DNA of 64,000 nucleotides, from NCBI RefSeq assembly GCF_020532645.1, contig NZ_JAJAUZ010000030.1, positions 1 to 64,000 on the forward strand. The letters are read 5' to 3'. Numbering within the stretch: position 1 is the stretch's first letter; each line of letters opens with the position of its first letter. The translations under genes and the position numbers were made by a program. Positions 25,660 to 33,385 of this stretch are shown piece by piece. This DNA is from Streptomyces bambusae. GTDB taxonomy: Bacteria; Actinomycetota; Actinomycetes; Streptomycetales; Streptomycetaceae. A model generated the notes under the pieces. The model was not told the DNA's origin and ran no database searches. It saw only the letters and a list, made by a program, of their open reading frames with translations.

Positions 25660-26295
25660 ATGACGACGGCACCGCCTGGCAGGACCCCGAAGAAGCACCT
25701 GAGCGCGGACGTGCGGCGCGAACGCCTGGTGGCGGCCGCGCTCCGCGTGATGAAGCGCGACGGCATCGCCGCGGCGAGCACCCGGGCGATCTGCGCCGAG
25801 GCCGAGATGCCGCACGGCGCGTTCCACTACTGCTTCCGCTCCAAGCAGGAGCTGTACGCGGCGCTGCTCGCCACGGACATCAACATCGACCTCGACGCAG
25901 CCTGGGGCACCGTCACCCCGGACACCGACCCCGCCGCCACCCTGCGGGCGCTCCTGCGCACCTACTGGGAGGCCGTCGAGGCCGACCCGGAGGCGCAGCT
26001 CGTCCTCAGCGAGCTGATCAACCTGGCGCTGCGCGAGCCCGAACTGCACGACCTGCCGGGCTGGGAGCACCGCGCCTACCTGGACAAGACCGTGGCCTAC
26101 CTCGAACGCTTCGCACAGGAAGCGGACCTCGAGTACACCGTCGCCCCGTCCGTCTTCGCGCAGATGCTCATCGAGTGCTTCAGCGGGGTCATCTCCGCCT
26201 GGCTCGCCCACCGCGACGACGCGGCCGCCCGCACCAGCCTGGACCACTTCGCCGACCTCTTCGCCGGCCTCACCCGCCCCCGCACCCGGAGCTGA
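25660..26295 (+). CDS. TetR-family repressor, divergent from the MFS pump
   Basis: 211 residues from ATG 25660. N-terminal HTH: RRERLVAAALRVMKRDGIAA, STRAICAEAEMPHGAFHYCF, RSKQELYAALL. The C-terminal ligand-binding domain is all-helical (about 85-205). Likely represses the MFS gene, possibly the P450 gene, and its own gene through the 25581-25617 operator, and is released by a compound exported by the pump. Confidence 0.92.
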   Translation: MTTAPPGRTPKKHLSADVRRERLVAAALRVMKRDGIAAASTRAICAEAEMPHGAFHYCFRSKQELYAALLATDINIDLDAAWGTVTPDTDPAATLRALLRTYWEAVEADPEAQLVLSELINLALREPELHDLPGWEHRAYLDKTVAYLERFAQEADLEYTVAPSVFAQMLIECFSGVISAWLAHRDDAAARTSLDHFADLFAGLTRPRTRS

Positions 26296-26454
26296 CGGAC
26301 CTCCCGCGGATCACCCGCACCGCCCGGCGCCTGCCGCGACCGTTCCGGACGCCCGGGCCGCCCGCCTGAGCACCGCGACCGATCCGCTCGCCTGATCTCC
26401 GCACATCGGGGGCAGACGGTCCAGCGGGGGAGCGCAGCGGAGGGAGGTCCGGCG

Positions 26455-27834
26455 GTGTCCAGGATGAGCGACCTGCTCGCCCGCGCGAAGGGCGCCGCGG
26501 CCGCGCTCGAACGGCGGCGGGCGGGCGCGCTCGCCCGCCACGATGCCGAAGCGGCGGCCGAGCGGCAGCGGGCGGTGCGCCGCTCCGCCCCGGCCCGGGA
26601 CCGCGCACCGGACCCGGCTCGTGCGGTGCCCTGGGGCATACGGGTCGCGGCCGAACTCGCCTGGCGGTTCCTGGTCCTCGCCGCCGCCGTGTGGGTCCTG
26701 ATGCGGGTGATCGGCGCCGTACGGCTCGTCGCGCTGGCCTTCGTCGCCGGGCTGCTGATCACCGCGCTGCTCCAGCCGACGGTCGCCCGGCTGCACCGCC
26801 GCGGACTCCCGCGGGGGCTCGCCACCCTCGGCACGGCGCTCTGCGGGTTCCTCGCCCTGGGACTGATCGGCTGGTTCGTCGTGTGGCAGGTGCTCGACAA
26901 CCTGGGCAGCCTGTCCGAACGGCTCCAGGAAGGCATCGCAGAACTGAAACGCTGGCTCCTCGACAGCCCGTTCCACGTGACCGAGCAGCAGATCAACGAT
27001 GTCACCGAGCGTCTGAGCGATGCCATCGGCACCAGCGCCAGCGAGATCACCTCGACCGGTCTGCAAGGGGTGACCGTACTGATCGAGGTCATCACCGGCA
27101 TGCTCCTGGCGATGTTCATCACGCTGTTCCTGCTCTACGACGGCAGGCGCGTCTGGGAGTGGACCCTGAAACTGCTGCCGGCCGCGGTGCGGCCCGCCGT
27201 CGCCGGGGCGGGCACACCGGCCTGGCGCACGCTCACCGCCTACATCCGCGGCACGCTGATCGTCGCCCTGATCGATGCGGTGTTCATCGGGGTCGGGATC
27301 TACTTCCTCGGCGTCCCCCTCGCCGTCCCCATCGCCGTGGTGATCTTCCTGGCCTCGTTCGTACCGCTGATCGGCGCCATCGCCTCCGGGGCACTCGCCG
27401 TGATCGTCGCGCTGGTCACCCGGGGCGTCTTCACCGCCGTGATGACCCTGGTGGTGGTGCTCCTCGTCCAGCAGATCGAAGGGCACATCCTGCAACCGTT
27501 CATCCTGGGACGTGCCGTCCGGATCCACCCGCTGGCAGTCGCTCTGTCCGTCGCCACCGGCGGGCTCGTCGCCGGCATCGGCGGAGCCGTCGTCGCCGTC
27601 CCACTGGTCGCCGTGGCGAACACGGTGATCACGCACCTCCGGGCGCACGCCGGAGAAGACGACGAGCCGGCGCCCGAACCCGACGCGACACCGGACCCGG
27701 ATCCCGCACCGCCGGCGACGCCGCCGGGCCCCGCGCCCCCCGCTGCCGACACGAATCCCGACCAGCCCGACCGGCCCGACCAGCTCGACCCGCCGGCCCC
27801 CGACCGGCCCCCTACCGATCCGTCCCAGCACTGA
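26455..27834 (+). CDS. AI-2E-family transporter (YdiK/TqsA-like permease)
   Basis: 459 residues from GTG 26455 with GGAGGGAGG upstream. A basic cytoplasmic N-terminus (about 1-60), then about eight membrane helices. Signature end segments are VVIFLASFVPLIGAIASGAL, QQIEGHILQPFILGRAVRIH and PLAVALSVATGGLVAGIGGA. The family includes small-molecule exporters and Na+/H+ antiporter-like proteins; the AI-2 label is historical. The last 60 residues are an Asp/Pro-rich tail. No partner gene. Confidence 0.9.
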   Translation: MSRMSDLLARAKGAAAALERRRAGALARHDAEAAAERQRAVRRSAPARDRAPDPARAVPWGIRVAAELAWRFLVLAAAVWVLMRVIGAVRLVALAFVAGLLITALLQPTVARLHRRGLPRGLATLGTALCGFLALGLIGWFVVWQVLDNLGSLSERLQEGIAELKRWLLDSPFHVTEQQINDVTERLSDAIGTSASEITSTGLQGVTVLIEVITGMLLAMFITLFLLYDGRRVWEWTLKLLPAAVRPAVAGAGTPAWRTLTAYIRGTLIVALIDAVFIGVGIYFLGVPLAVPIAVVIFLASFVPLIGAIASGALAVIVALVTRGVFTAVMTLVVVLLVQQIEGHILQPFILGRAVRIHPLAVALSVATGGLVAGIGGAVVAVPLVAVANTVITHLRAHAGEDDEPAPEPDATPDPDPAPPATPPGPAPPAADTNPDQPDRPDQLDPPAPDRPPTDPSQH

Positions 27835-27873
27835 GCCCGGAAGCGTCCGCGCCGGCCGGCGCCCCGCCCCGGG

Positions 27874-30225
27874 CTACGGCAGTTCCTGTTCCGTCCAGAT
27901 CGTTTTTCCGTCGGCGGCGTGGCGGCTGCCCCAGCGGGTCGTCAGCTGGGCGACGAGGAAGAGGCCGCGGCCGCCCTCGTCCGTGTCGAGGGCGCGGCGG
28001 AGCCTGGGCTGCGTGCTGCTCGGGTCCGACACCTCGCACACCAGCACGCGGTCCCGGACGAGGCGCAGGGTCACGGGCCCGCCGGCGTACCGCATGGCGT
28101 TGGTGACGAGCTCGCTCACGATGAGCTCGGTGCTGAAGAGCAGTTCCTCCAAGCCCCATCGCGTCAGGCGTTCCTGGACATGGGCCCGGGCGTCGCTCAC
28201 GGCGGAGAGGTCGGCGGGGTACTCCCAGACGGCGGTCGAGTCCTCGGGCAGGGCGCGCGTGCGCGTCAGCAGCACGGTGATGTCGTCGGCCGGGTTGTCC
28301 GCGTCCGGGCCGCGTGCCACCAGGGCGTCCCCGAGGGCGGCAGGGGATCCTCCGGCACGGCACAGCGCGGTGAGGTCCGACTTGAGGCGGTCCATCCCGG
28401 TGGCGACGTCGCGTCCGAGGAGCCCGTCGGTGTAGCAGACGAGCGTGCTGCCCGGGGCCAGGGTCACGGTCGTGACCTCGAACAAGTGGTCCCCGACACC
28501 GAGCACCGGCCCCGGCGCGAGCGGTACGAAATCCACCTCGCCCCCGGGGGTGACGAGCGCGGGCGGGGGATGGCCCGCAGAGGCCATCCGGCAGGTGCGG
28601 GTGACCGGGTCGTAGACGGCGAACAGGCACGAGCCGCCCACCGTGTCCGGCTGATCGGCTTCGGTCTGCATCCGCCGGACCAGGTCGTCGAGCCGGCCGA
28701 GCAGCTCGTCGGGCGGCAGGTCCAGGGCGGCGAGCGTCTGCACCGCGGTACGCAGGCGGGCCATGGTCGCCGCCGCCTCCAGCCCGTGGCCGACCACGTC
28801 GCCGACGACCAGTCCGATGCGCAGCGAAGGCAGGTCGAAGGCGTCGTACCAGTCGCCTCCCACGCTCACCGAGCCGCCGGCGGGCAGATAGACGCCCGCC
28901 GTCTCGGCGGCGGTGCTGTGCGTCGCCGCCGGCGGGAGCAGGCTCCGCTGGAGGACCACCGCCCGCTGGTGCTCGCGGGCGAAGCGGAAGGCGTTGTCGA
29001 TCGCCGTCGCGGTCCGCGCGCACAGGTCGTGCATCAGCTTGGCGTCGGCCTCGCCGAAGGGCGCGGCGGTGCGGGTCCGGTACACCATCGCGTACCCGAA
29101 GAACCGGCCGCTCCGGTAGAGCGGGCAGCCGAGGGAGGAGTGCATTCCCTCGGGCATGAACCGGGCGATTCGTTCGGGATCGCCGCCCAGGATCCGCCGT
29201 GCCTGCTCAGCGTCCGCGACGAGAACGTCTCCGACGACCAGGGCCGCGATCTCCGGTGTCTCCGCCACACGCGGAATGGTCTCGCCGACCTGGATCAGGC
29301 GGGCCGGCCACGGGCCCTCCGCCGTCCGCACGGCGACCCGGCGCGGGGCGGACGCCTCTTGGCCCGGGTAGCCGTGCGGCGGGTCGCGGCCCTCCAGCAC
29401 GTCGTCGGGGTAGTCGACCGCGGCGAGGTCGCCCAGAGCCGGCACCAGCACCCGGGTGAGGTCACGTGCCACCTCGACCACGTCGAGTGACTGGCCGATC
29501 TCGAAGGCCTGGCGGTAGGTGAGGTCGAGGCGGAAGTCCTTGTCCGTGACCCTGGACGCCTCGACCATCGTGCCCACCGGCACGCCGCAGGGGTCGTTGA
29601 TCCGGAAGCAGGACACGGACAGCGCCGCTGCACCGCCGCCGGGCGCCAGGTCGTAGACGCGTGCCGAGAGCGGTCTGCCCGTCGCGGCGACCTGCTCGAA
29701 GCCCGTCCGCGCCGTGCCACCCCCGTCCCGGGCGGTGAGCCGGCCCAGCCAGTCGCCCCCGGCCCCCTCGGGGCGGAGGAGCTCCATGGCCGTGTTCGTT
29801 CGGACGAGCTGCCCGGCCATGTCGTACTGGGCGACGCCGATGCCGTCCTGGGCCAGCAGCGCACGGGCGATGTCCAGGTTCCGGTCCCAGCCGTCCCGCT
29901 CGCCCGGCGTCAGCATCAGCACCAGCCGCTCGGCCGGGCCGTCCGCCCCGCAGATCCTCACGTCGGCCTCGACGACCCGGCCCGACCGGTGCCGCAGCCG
30001 CCTCCGCAGCACGGCCCCGGAGGGCCCCGGGCACGGCTCCTCCTCGCCCAGGAACGCGCGGGCGGGCCGTCCGGCCACCTCCTCGCCGGTCCAGCCGAGC
30101 AGCCGCTGCGCAGCCCTCGACCACCAGACGACCAGGCCGTGGGCGTCGATCAGCGCCGCCGCGACGCTGCCGAGCACGGATCCGCGCTGCGAGCGGGAGC
30201 CCGCGCTCGTCCCCTGGTCGTTCAT
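27874..30225 (-). CDS. Multidomain PAS-GAF-SpoIIE phosphatase with C-terminal ATPase
   Basis: 783 residues; ATG 30225 starts the natural N-terminus (MNDQGTSAGS). Domains in order: PAS (about 20-80, LIDAHGLVVWWSRAAQRLLG), second PAS-like (about 125-190), GAF (about 260-430), SpoIIE/PP2C phosphatase (about 445-655: GGDWYDAFDL, GDVVGHGLEAA, SAGHPPPALV, CYTDGLLGRD, DDITVLL), and HATPase_c (about 665-783: TELIVSELVTNAMRYAGGPV, GGRGLFLVAQLTTRWG). Such proteins combine anti-sigma kinase and anti-anti-sigma phosphatase activities to switch stress sigma factors. No sigma or anti-sigma-antagonist gene is adjacent. Confidence 0.93.
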   Translation of the reverse strand: MNDQGTSAGSRSQRGSVLGSVAAALIDAHGLVVWWSRAAQRLLGWTGEEVAGRPARAFLGEEEPCPGPSGAVLRRRLRHRSGRVVEADVRICGADGPAERLVLMLTPGERDGWDRNLDIARALLAQDGIGVAQYDMAGQLVRTNTAMELLRPEGAGGDWLGRLTARDGGGTARTGFEQVAATGRPLSARVYDLAPGGGAAALSVSCFRINDPCGVPVGTMVEASRVTDKDFRLDLTYRQAFEIGQSLDVVEVARDLTRVLVPALGDLAAVDYPDDVLEGRDPPHGYPGQEASAPRRVAVRTAEGPWPARLIQVGETIPRVAETPEIAALVVGDVLVADAEQARRILGGDPERIARFMPEGMHSSLGCPLYRSGRFFGYAMVYRTRTAAPFGEADAKLMHDLCARTATAIDNAFRFAREHQRAVVLQRSLLPPAATHSTAAETAGVYLPAGGSVSVGGDWYDAFDLPSLRIGLVVGDVVGHGLEAAATMARLRTAVQTLAALDLPPDELLGRLDDLVRRMQTEADQPDTVGGSCLFAVYDPVTRTCRMASAGHPPPALVTPGGEVDFVPLAPGPVLGVGDHLFEVTTVTLAPGSTLVCYTDGLLGRDVATGMDRLKSDLTALCRAGGSPAALGDALVARGPDADNPADDITVLLTRTRALPEDSTAVWEYPADLSAVSDARAHVQERLTRWGLEELLFSTELIVSELVTNAMRYAGGPVTLRLVRDRVLVCEVSDPSSTQPRLRRALDTDEGGRGLFLVAQLTTRWGSRHAADGKTIWTEQELP

Positions 30226-30325
30226 CGCCACACGGGCTCCCCGTCGGTCAGGACGAATCGGCCCCTCTGCCAGGATGCGCCCGCGCCGCCCGGTGGGCAC
30301 CTCCAAGGGGCGATGCGGCGATGAT

Positions 30326-30808
30326 GTGCAGGTGTTCTGCGAGGATCTCAGCGAGTACGACTACCAGGACGAGGACGAGTTCACGGACCGGGAGTCGTGC
30401 TTCTACGCGCTCTGGTACCGCCCGGCGTACACCCGCCTGAACGTCGGGTGGCTGGAAGCCGGCAAGCCGTACCCGACGGGAACGGTCCCCGCGGTGTTCG
30501 TGGCGAAGCTGAAGGCCGTGCAGCAAGTCCAGTGGATGAACGTCTGCCTCGGGGTACACGAGTGCGACCTGTGCCCTGAAGAACGGGCTACGGAAGGGAA
30601 CGGGGAGGTCCGGATCCCGGGCGCGCCCGGCACCGCCTACGCGGCGCCGTTCCTGATCACGCACTACATCACCGAACACGGCTACCGCCCCCCGCAGGTC
30701 TTCGTCGATGCCGTCCTCGCCGTCGACCTCGACGCCTGGGCCGCCGCACGATGGCCCGACGTCCCCTTCCCCTGGGTCCCGGACGACGCCGAACGCATGC
30801 TGGAGTAG
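30326..30808 (+). CDS. Conserved actinobacterial protein (DUF7919-like)
   Basis: 160 residues from GTG 30326 (GTG 30332 possible). Starts VFCEDLSEYDYQDEDEFTDR, then PAYTRLNVGWLEAGKPYPTG, CLGVHECDLCPEE (a CxxC pair), RIPGAPGTAYAAPFLITHYI and EHGYRPPQVFVDAVL. This pattern recurs in small Streptomyces proteins, which I associate with DUF7919. No signal peptide. Divergent from the SpoIIE gene, about 100 bp apart. Function unknown. Confidence 0.75.
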   Translation: MQVFCEDLSEYDYQDEDEFTDRESCFYALWYRPAYTRLNVGWLEAGKPYPTGTVPAVFVAKLKAVQQVQWMNVCLGVHECDLCPEERATEGNGEVRIPGAPGTAYAAPFLITHYITEHGYRPPQVFVDAVLAVDLDAWAAARWPDVPFPWVPDDAERMLE

Positions 30809-31180
30809 GGCCGAGCGAACCCAAGTACGCAGCCAGAACCGAATCGGGGCCGGCTGACCGTGCACGCTTTCCCCAGATGCGTCCGAAACGGGCGACGACG
30901 GAGACCGGTTGGTGGCCCTACGTCAGCTCGATGTCGCCGGTGGACGTGGCCCGAGCCGATCGGCCACGGAGCTGTACGGCTGCTGCTCCGACACCGTGCA
31001 GGATCCAGGGGCCGCCGGTGACGGCATGGTCCGTTCGACGGTGTGGTCGCTGTGGTGGGACTGAGCCACGTTTTCGGCCGGACATCGTGATGGGGCCGAA
31101 TCCACCCCGTGAGGGGGCCGAGGCGGCCTATCCTCACGGCAGTGGGACGGCTGTTCACCGGTGTAGAGGAGAGAGTCCCT
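30809..31180. other. 372-bp intergenic region
   Basis: No gene-like frame seen. The last 30 bases hold the AGGAGAGAG ribosome binding site of the following gene; promoters are presumed but not identified. Confidence 0.4.
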
Positions 31181-31417
31181 GTGGGCAGGCAGAGGCGGCG
31201 TCGGGTGCGGGCGTGGTGCTTGGGCGTGGGGGCTGCGCTGGCGGCCGTTGCTGCCGGTGCCGGTATGGCGAGTGCCGGGCAAGGGCTCGTGCAGGACACC
31301 GGCATCACGGTGCAGGAATCGACGGAGACCTCGGAGGAGATCGCCGAGTACTGGACGCCGGAGCGGCTGCGGAACCTGCCGGCGGCGGGGATGCCCAACG
31401 TCGTCGTGCCGGATTAG
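31181..31417 (+). CDS. Short secreted protein equal to the pro-region of the neighbouring protease
   Basis: 78 residues from GTG 31181 with AGGAGAGAG 5 bases upstream. Signal peptide about 1-31 (RAWCLGVGAALAAVAAGAGM, ASA cleavage). The short mature part contains GITVQE and IAEYWTPERL, the same elements that open the mature region of the trypsin-like protease at 31473-32540 (GITVQE, VAEYWTPARL). Convergent with that gene, 55 bp apart. Could be a free-standing pro-peptide or inhibitor, or a protease duplicate reduced to its start; the good ribosome binding site and clean stop favour a real gene. Confidence 0.7.
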   Translation: MGRQRRRRVRAWCLGVGAALAAVAAGAGMASAGQGLVQDTGITVQESTETSEEIAEYWTPERLRNLPAAGMPNVVVPD

Positions 31418-31442
31418 CAGGCCTGCGCGGAAGCAGGCCTGT
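31417..31442. terminator. Hairpin between the pro-peptide gene and the protease gene
   Basis: Ten-bp stem GCAGGCCTGC / GCAGGCCTGT with a 6-base loop, starting in the stop codon of the upstream gene; convergent bidirectional terminator. Confidence 0.55.
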
Positions 31443-31472
31443 GCGGTCGGTCGGCTGCCGCGTCTCCCCGGG

Positions 31473-32540
31473 TCAGCGGTTGATGTTCGCGATCAGTGCC
31501 TTCGCGAGGGTGCCGTGCTCGGAGGAGTAGAGGCCGATGTCGCGGTAGGCGCCGCCGGGCTTGATGTTGCGGTGCCCGTTGACCCCGACGATGTACATCC
31601 TCCCCGAGGAGACCCCGGCGACCATGGGCCCGCCGGAGGCGCCTCCGCCCATGTCGCAGGCCATCCTCAACCGCTGGTCGCGCGGGTTGCCGGGGCCGCC
31701 GTCCACGCTGTTGCCGCGACAGAACATCATGTACTGGCCCCTGGCGAAGTCCCGGTCCGGGCGGGCGTAGCCGTGCAGCGGGTAGCCGTACGACCGCAGG
31801 TCGGACTGCTTGGGTCCGGATCCGAACTTGTAGCCGAACGCGCCTACGGCAGACTCGATGTCGCCGTAGCGGGAGTGCTTCTTCAGCACCAGGGCGCCCA
31901 TGTCGGAGAAGCGGATGTCACCGCCGCGGATGTAGTCGGTGGGCACGTGCGCCCTCGCGTGCAGCCAGTGCCCCCACGGCGTCTGCCCGTCCTTGTAGGC
32001 CGGGTAGAAGACGAAGTGCGTGTTGAACTTCTTCGTGGAGCGGTTGTACAGGCAGTGCCCTGCCGTCCAGATGGTGTTCTTCCACCTGGACGTGACGACG
32101 GCGGCCGAGCAGTTGCCCCCGGAGTGCACGAGCTTGCCGATGACCCGGTTCGGCCAGGACGCGCTGTAGGGGACACGCGCCGACCGGGAATGCGAGGGGG
32201 CGAGCAGGGCGCCACCTGCTCCCGGTGCGCCGGACGGGATGGCCGTGGCCGGCTCGGCGGACGTCACCGCCCGGTCGGGAGGCGGGGGCGAACCGGTTAC
32301 CGCGGCCGCGGCCTCGCCCGCGGGGACGTCGACGGGATGGGCCAAGGCCCACTTCAGCCTGGCAGGCGTCCAGTACTCCGCAACCTCCTGTGCGCTGTGC
32401 TGGGCCTCCTGGACAGTGATGCCGCCGACCGCCGCGCGGACCGGCGAGGCGGCGACGGGAGCGGTCAGAGCTCCCAGGGCCAGAAAGCCGGCCAGAGTTC
32501 CTCCGCAGAGACGGGTCAGGGCAGTTGTGGGCACGTGCAC
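31473..32540 (-). CDS. Secreted trypsin-like serine endopeptidase
   Basis: 355 residues; GTG 32540 has a near-ideal AAGGAGGTCG upstream, so an in-frame upstream ATG was rejected. Signal peptide about 1-35, pro-region with GGITVQEAQHSAQEVAEYWT, then a chymotrypsin-fold domain: IGKLVHSGGNCSAAVV, TIWTAGHCLYN (catalytic His), DIRFSDMGALVLK (Asp), CDMGGGASGGPMVAG (Ser). Four Cys residues suggest disulfides. This exported actinobacterial peptidase family is distinct from the SGPA/B proteases. Divergent from a TetR gene across 214 bp. Confidence 0.9.
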   Translation of the reverse strand: MHVPTTALTRLCGGTLAGFLALGALTAPVAASPVRAAVGGITVQEAQHSAQEVAEYWTPARLKWALAHPVDVPAGEAAAAVTGSPPPPDRAVTSAEPATAIPSGAPGAGGALLAPSHSRSARVPYSASWPNRVIGKLVHSGGNCSAAVVTSRWKNTIWTAGHCLYNRSTKKFNTHFVFYPAYKDGQTPWGHWLHARAHVPTDYIRGGDIRFSDMGALVLKKHSRYGDIESAVGAFGYKFGSGPKQSDLRSYGYPLHGYARPDRDFARGQYMMFCRGNSVDGGPGNPRDQRLRMACDMGGGASGGPMVAGVSSGRMYIVGVNGHRNIKPGGAYRDIGLYSSEHGTLAKALIANINR

Positions 32541-32732
32541 GAAGCGACCTCCTTGGCCGTGGGTGAGTGGAGGCTGGTCGTGGCCGGATACTGGGAGCCA
32601 AGCACCGCTTGAACCAACTGTTAAGGGGCATTTCAGGCCGGATCCGATGTCGAATCGCAGGGCGCCGCAGAGGGGATCGGTCTCGTGCCGGGGCGGCGGT
32701 CCCGTCGTCGAACCGGGCATTGAGAGAATATG

Positions 32733-32744
32733 TAGATCGGTCTA
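32733..32744. promoter_or_regulatory. TetR operator TAGATCGGTCTA upstream of tetR
   Basis: Near-perfect dyad (TAGA-TCGG-TCTA) 11 bases before the tetR ATG. The exact reverse complement, TAGACCGATCTA, recurs before the next gene at 33359-33370. Presumed autoregulatory site. Confidence 0.75.
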
Positions 32745-32754
32745 TATTGGCTCC

Positions 32755-33312
32755 ATGGGACCGAAGGGCGCCGAGACGCGCGAGCGATTGCTGGATGCGA
32801 CGCAGGAGTTGATCGAGGCCGGGGGTTACCTCGGGGCCGGGCTCAACCAGGTGATCGCGGCCAGTGGTGCGCCGCGCGGCTCGCTCTACTTCCACTTCCC
32901 CGGCGGCAAGGACCAGTTGGTCGGCGAGTCCGTCCGGCGGGCCGGGCGTGCGATCGGCAGTGACCTGGAAGGTCTGGCGGACTCCAGTACGTCGGTAGCG
33001 GAGTTCGTCGAAGCGGTGCTGCGTCACCTGGGCCGGCGGCTGGAAGGGTCGGGGTGGCACAAGGGGTGCCCGGTGGCCACCGTCGCGCTGGAGACGGCCA
33101 GCATCAACACCTCGTTGCAGGAGGCGTGCTCGGAGGTCTACGCGTCGTGGGAGGAGGCCCTGCGCGCGCGGCTGGCAGGCCACCCGGACGCCGACGACCT
33201 TGCCGTCACCATCCTGGCCCTCGTGGAGGGCGCGCTCCTGCTGGCCCGCACGCACCGCAGCCTGGAGCCGCTGGACCGGGTCGCCCGCCGGATCGGCGCC
33301 CTGGTCGACTGA
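32755..33312 (+). CDS. TetR-family repressor controlling the SDR-hydrolase fusion gene
   Basis: 185 residues from ATG 32755. HTH region: ETRERLLDATQELIEAGGYL, LNQVIAASGAPRGSLYFHFP, GGKDQLV, typical of the YxaF/LmrA branch that recognises TAGA-type dyads. C-terminal domain contains SGWHKGCPVATVALETASIN. It is followed by a terminator and then by a gene with the same operator, so it probably represses both itself and that gene. Confidence 0.92.
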   Translation: MGPKGAETRERLLDATQELIEAGGYLGAGLNQVIAASGAPRGSLYFHFPGGKDQLVGESVRRAGRAIGSDLEGLADSSTSVAEFVEAVLRHLGRRLEGSGWHKGCPVATVALETASINTSLQEACSEVYASWEEALRARLAGHPDADDLAVTILALVEGALLLARTHRSLEPLDRVARRIGALVD

Positions 33313-33317
33313 CACGG

Positions 33318-33341
33318 CCCGCCGTCACCGGCGGGTCTTTT
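33318..33341 (+). terminator. Intrinsic terminator after tetR
   Basis: Perfect 7-bp stem CCCGCCG / CGGCGGG, 4-base loop, followed by TCTTTT. The operator of the next gene begins 18 bases later. Confidence 0.75.
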
Positions 33342-33358
33342 ACTGCCCAAAAAATATG

Positions 33359-33370
33359 TAGACCGATCTA
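33359..33370. promoter_or_regulatory. TetR operator TAGACCGATCTA upstream of the SDR-hydrolase gene
   Basis: Reverse complement of the dyad before tetR, with similar AT-rich flanks (AATATG before, TTC after), 15 bases before the ATG at 33386. Confidence 0.75.
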
Positions 33371-33385
33371 TTCTAGGAGAGTTCC

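Noticed and set aside
27849..27862. 14-bp palindrome GCGCCGGCCGGCGC between convergent genes
   Set aside because: Palindromic GC runs of this length are expected by chance in this composition; no clear hairpin loop.
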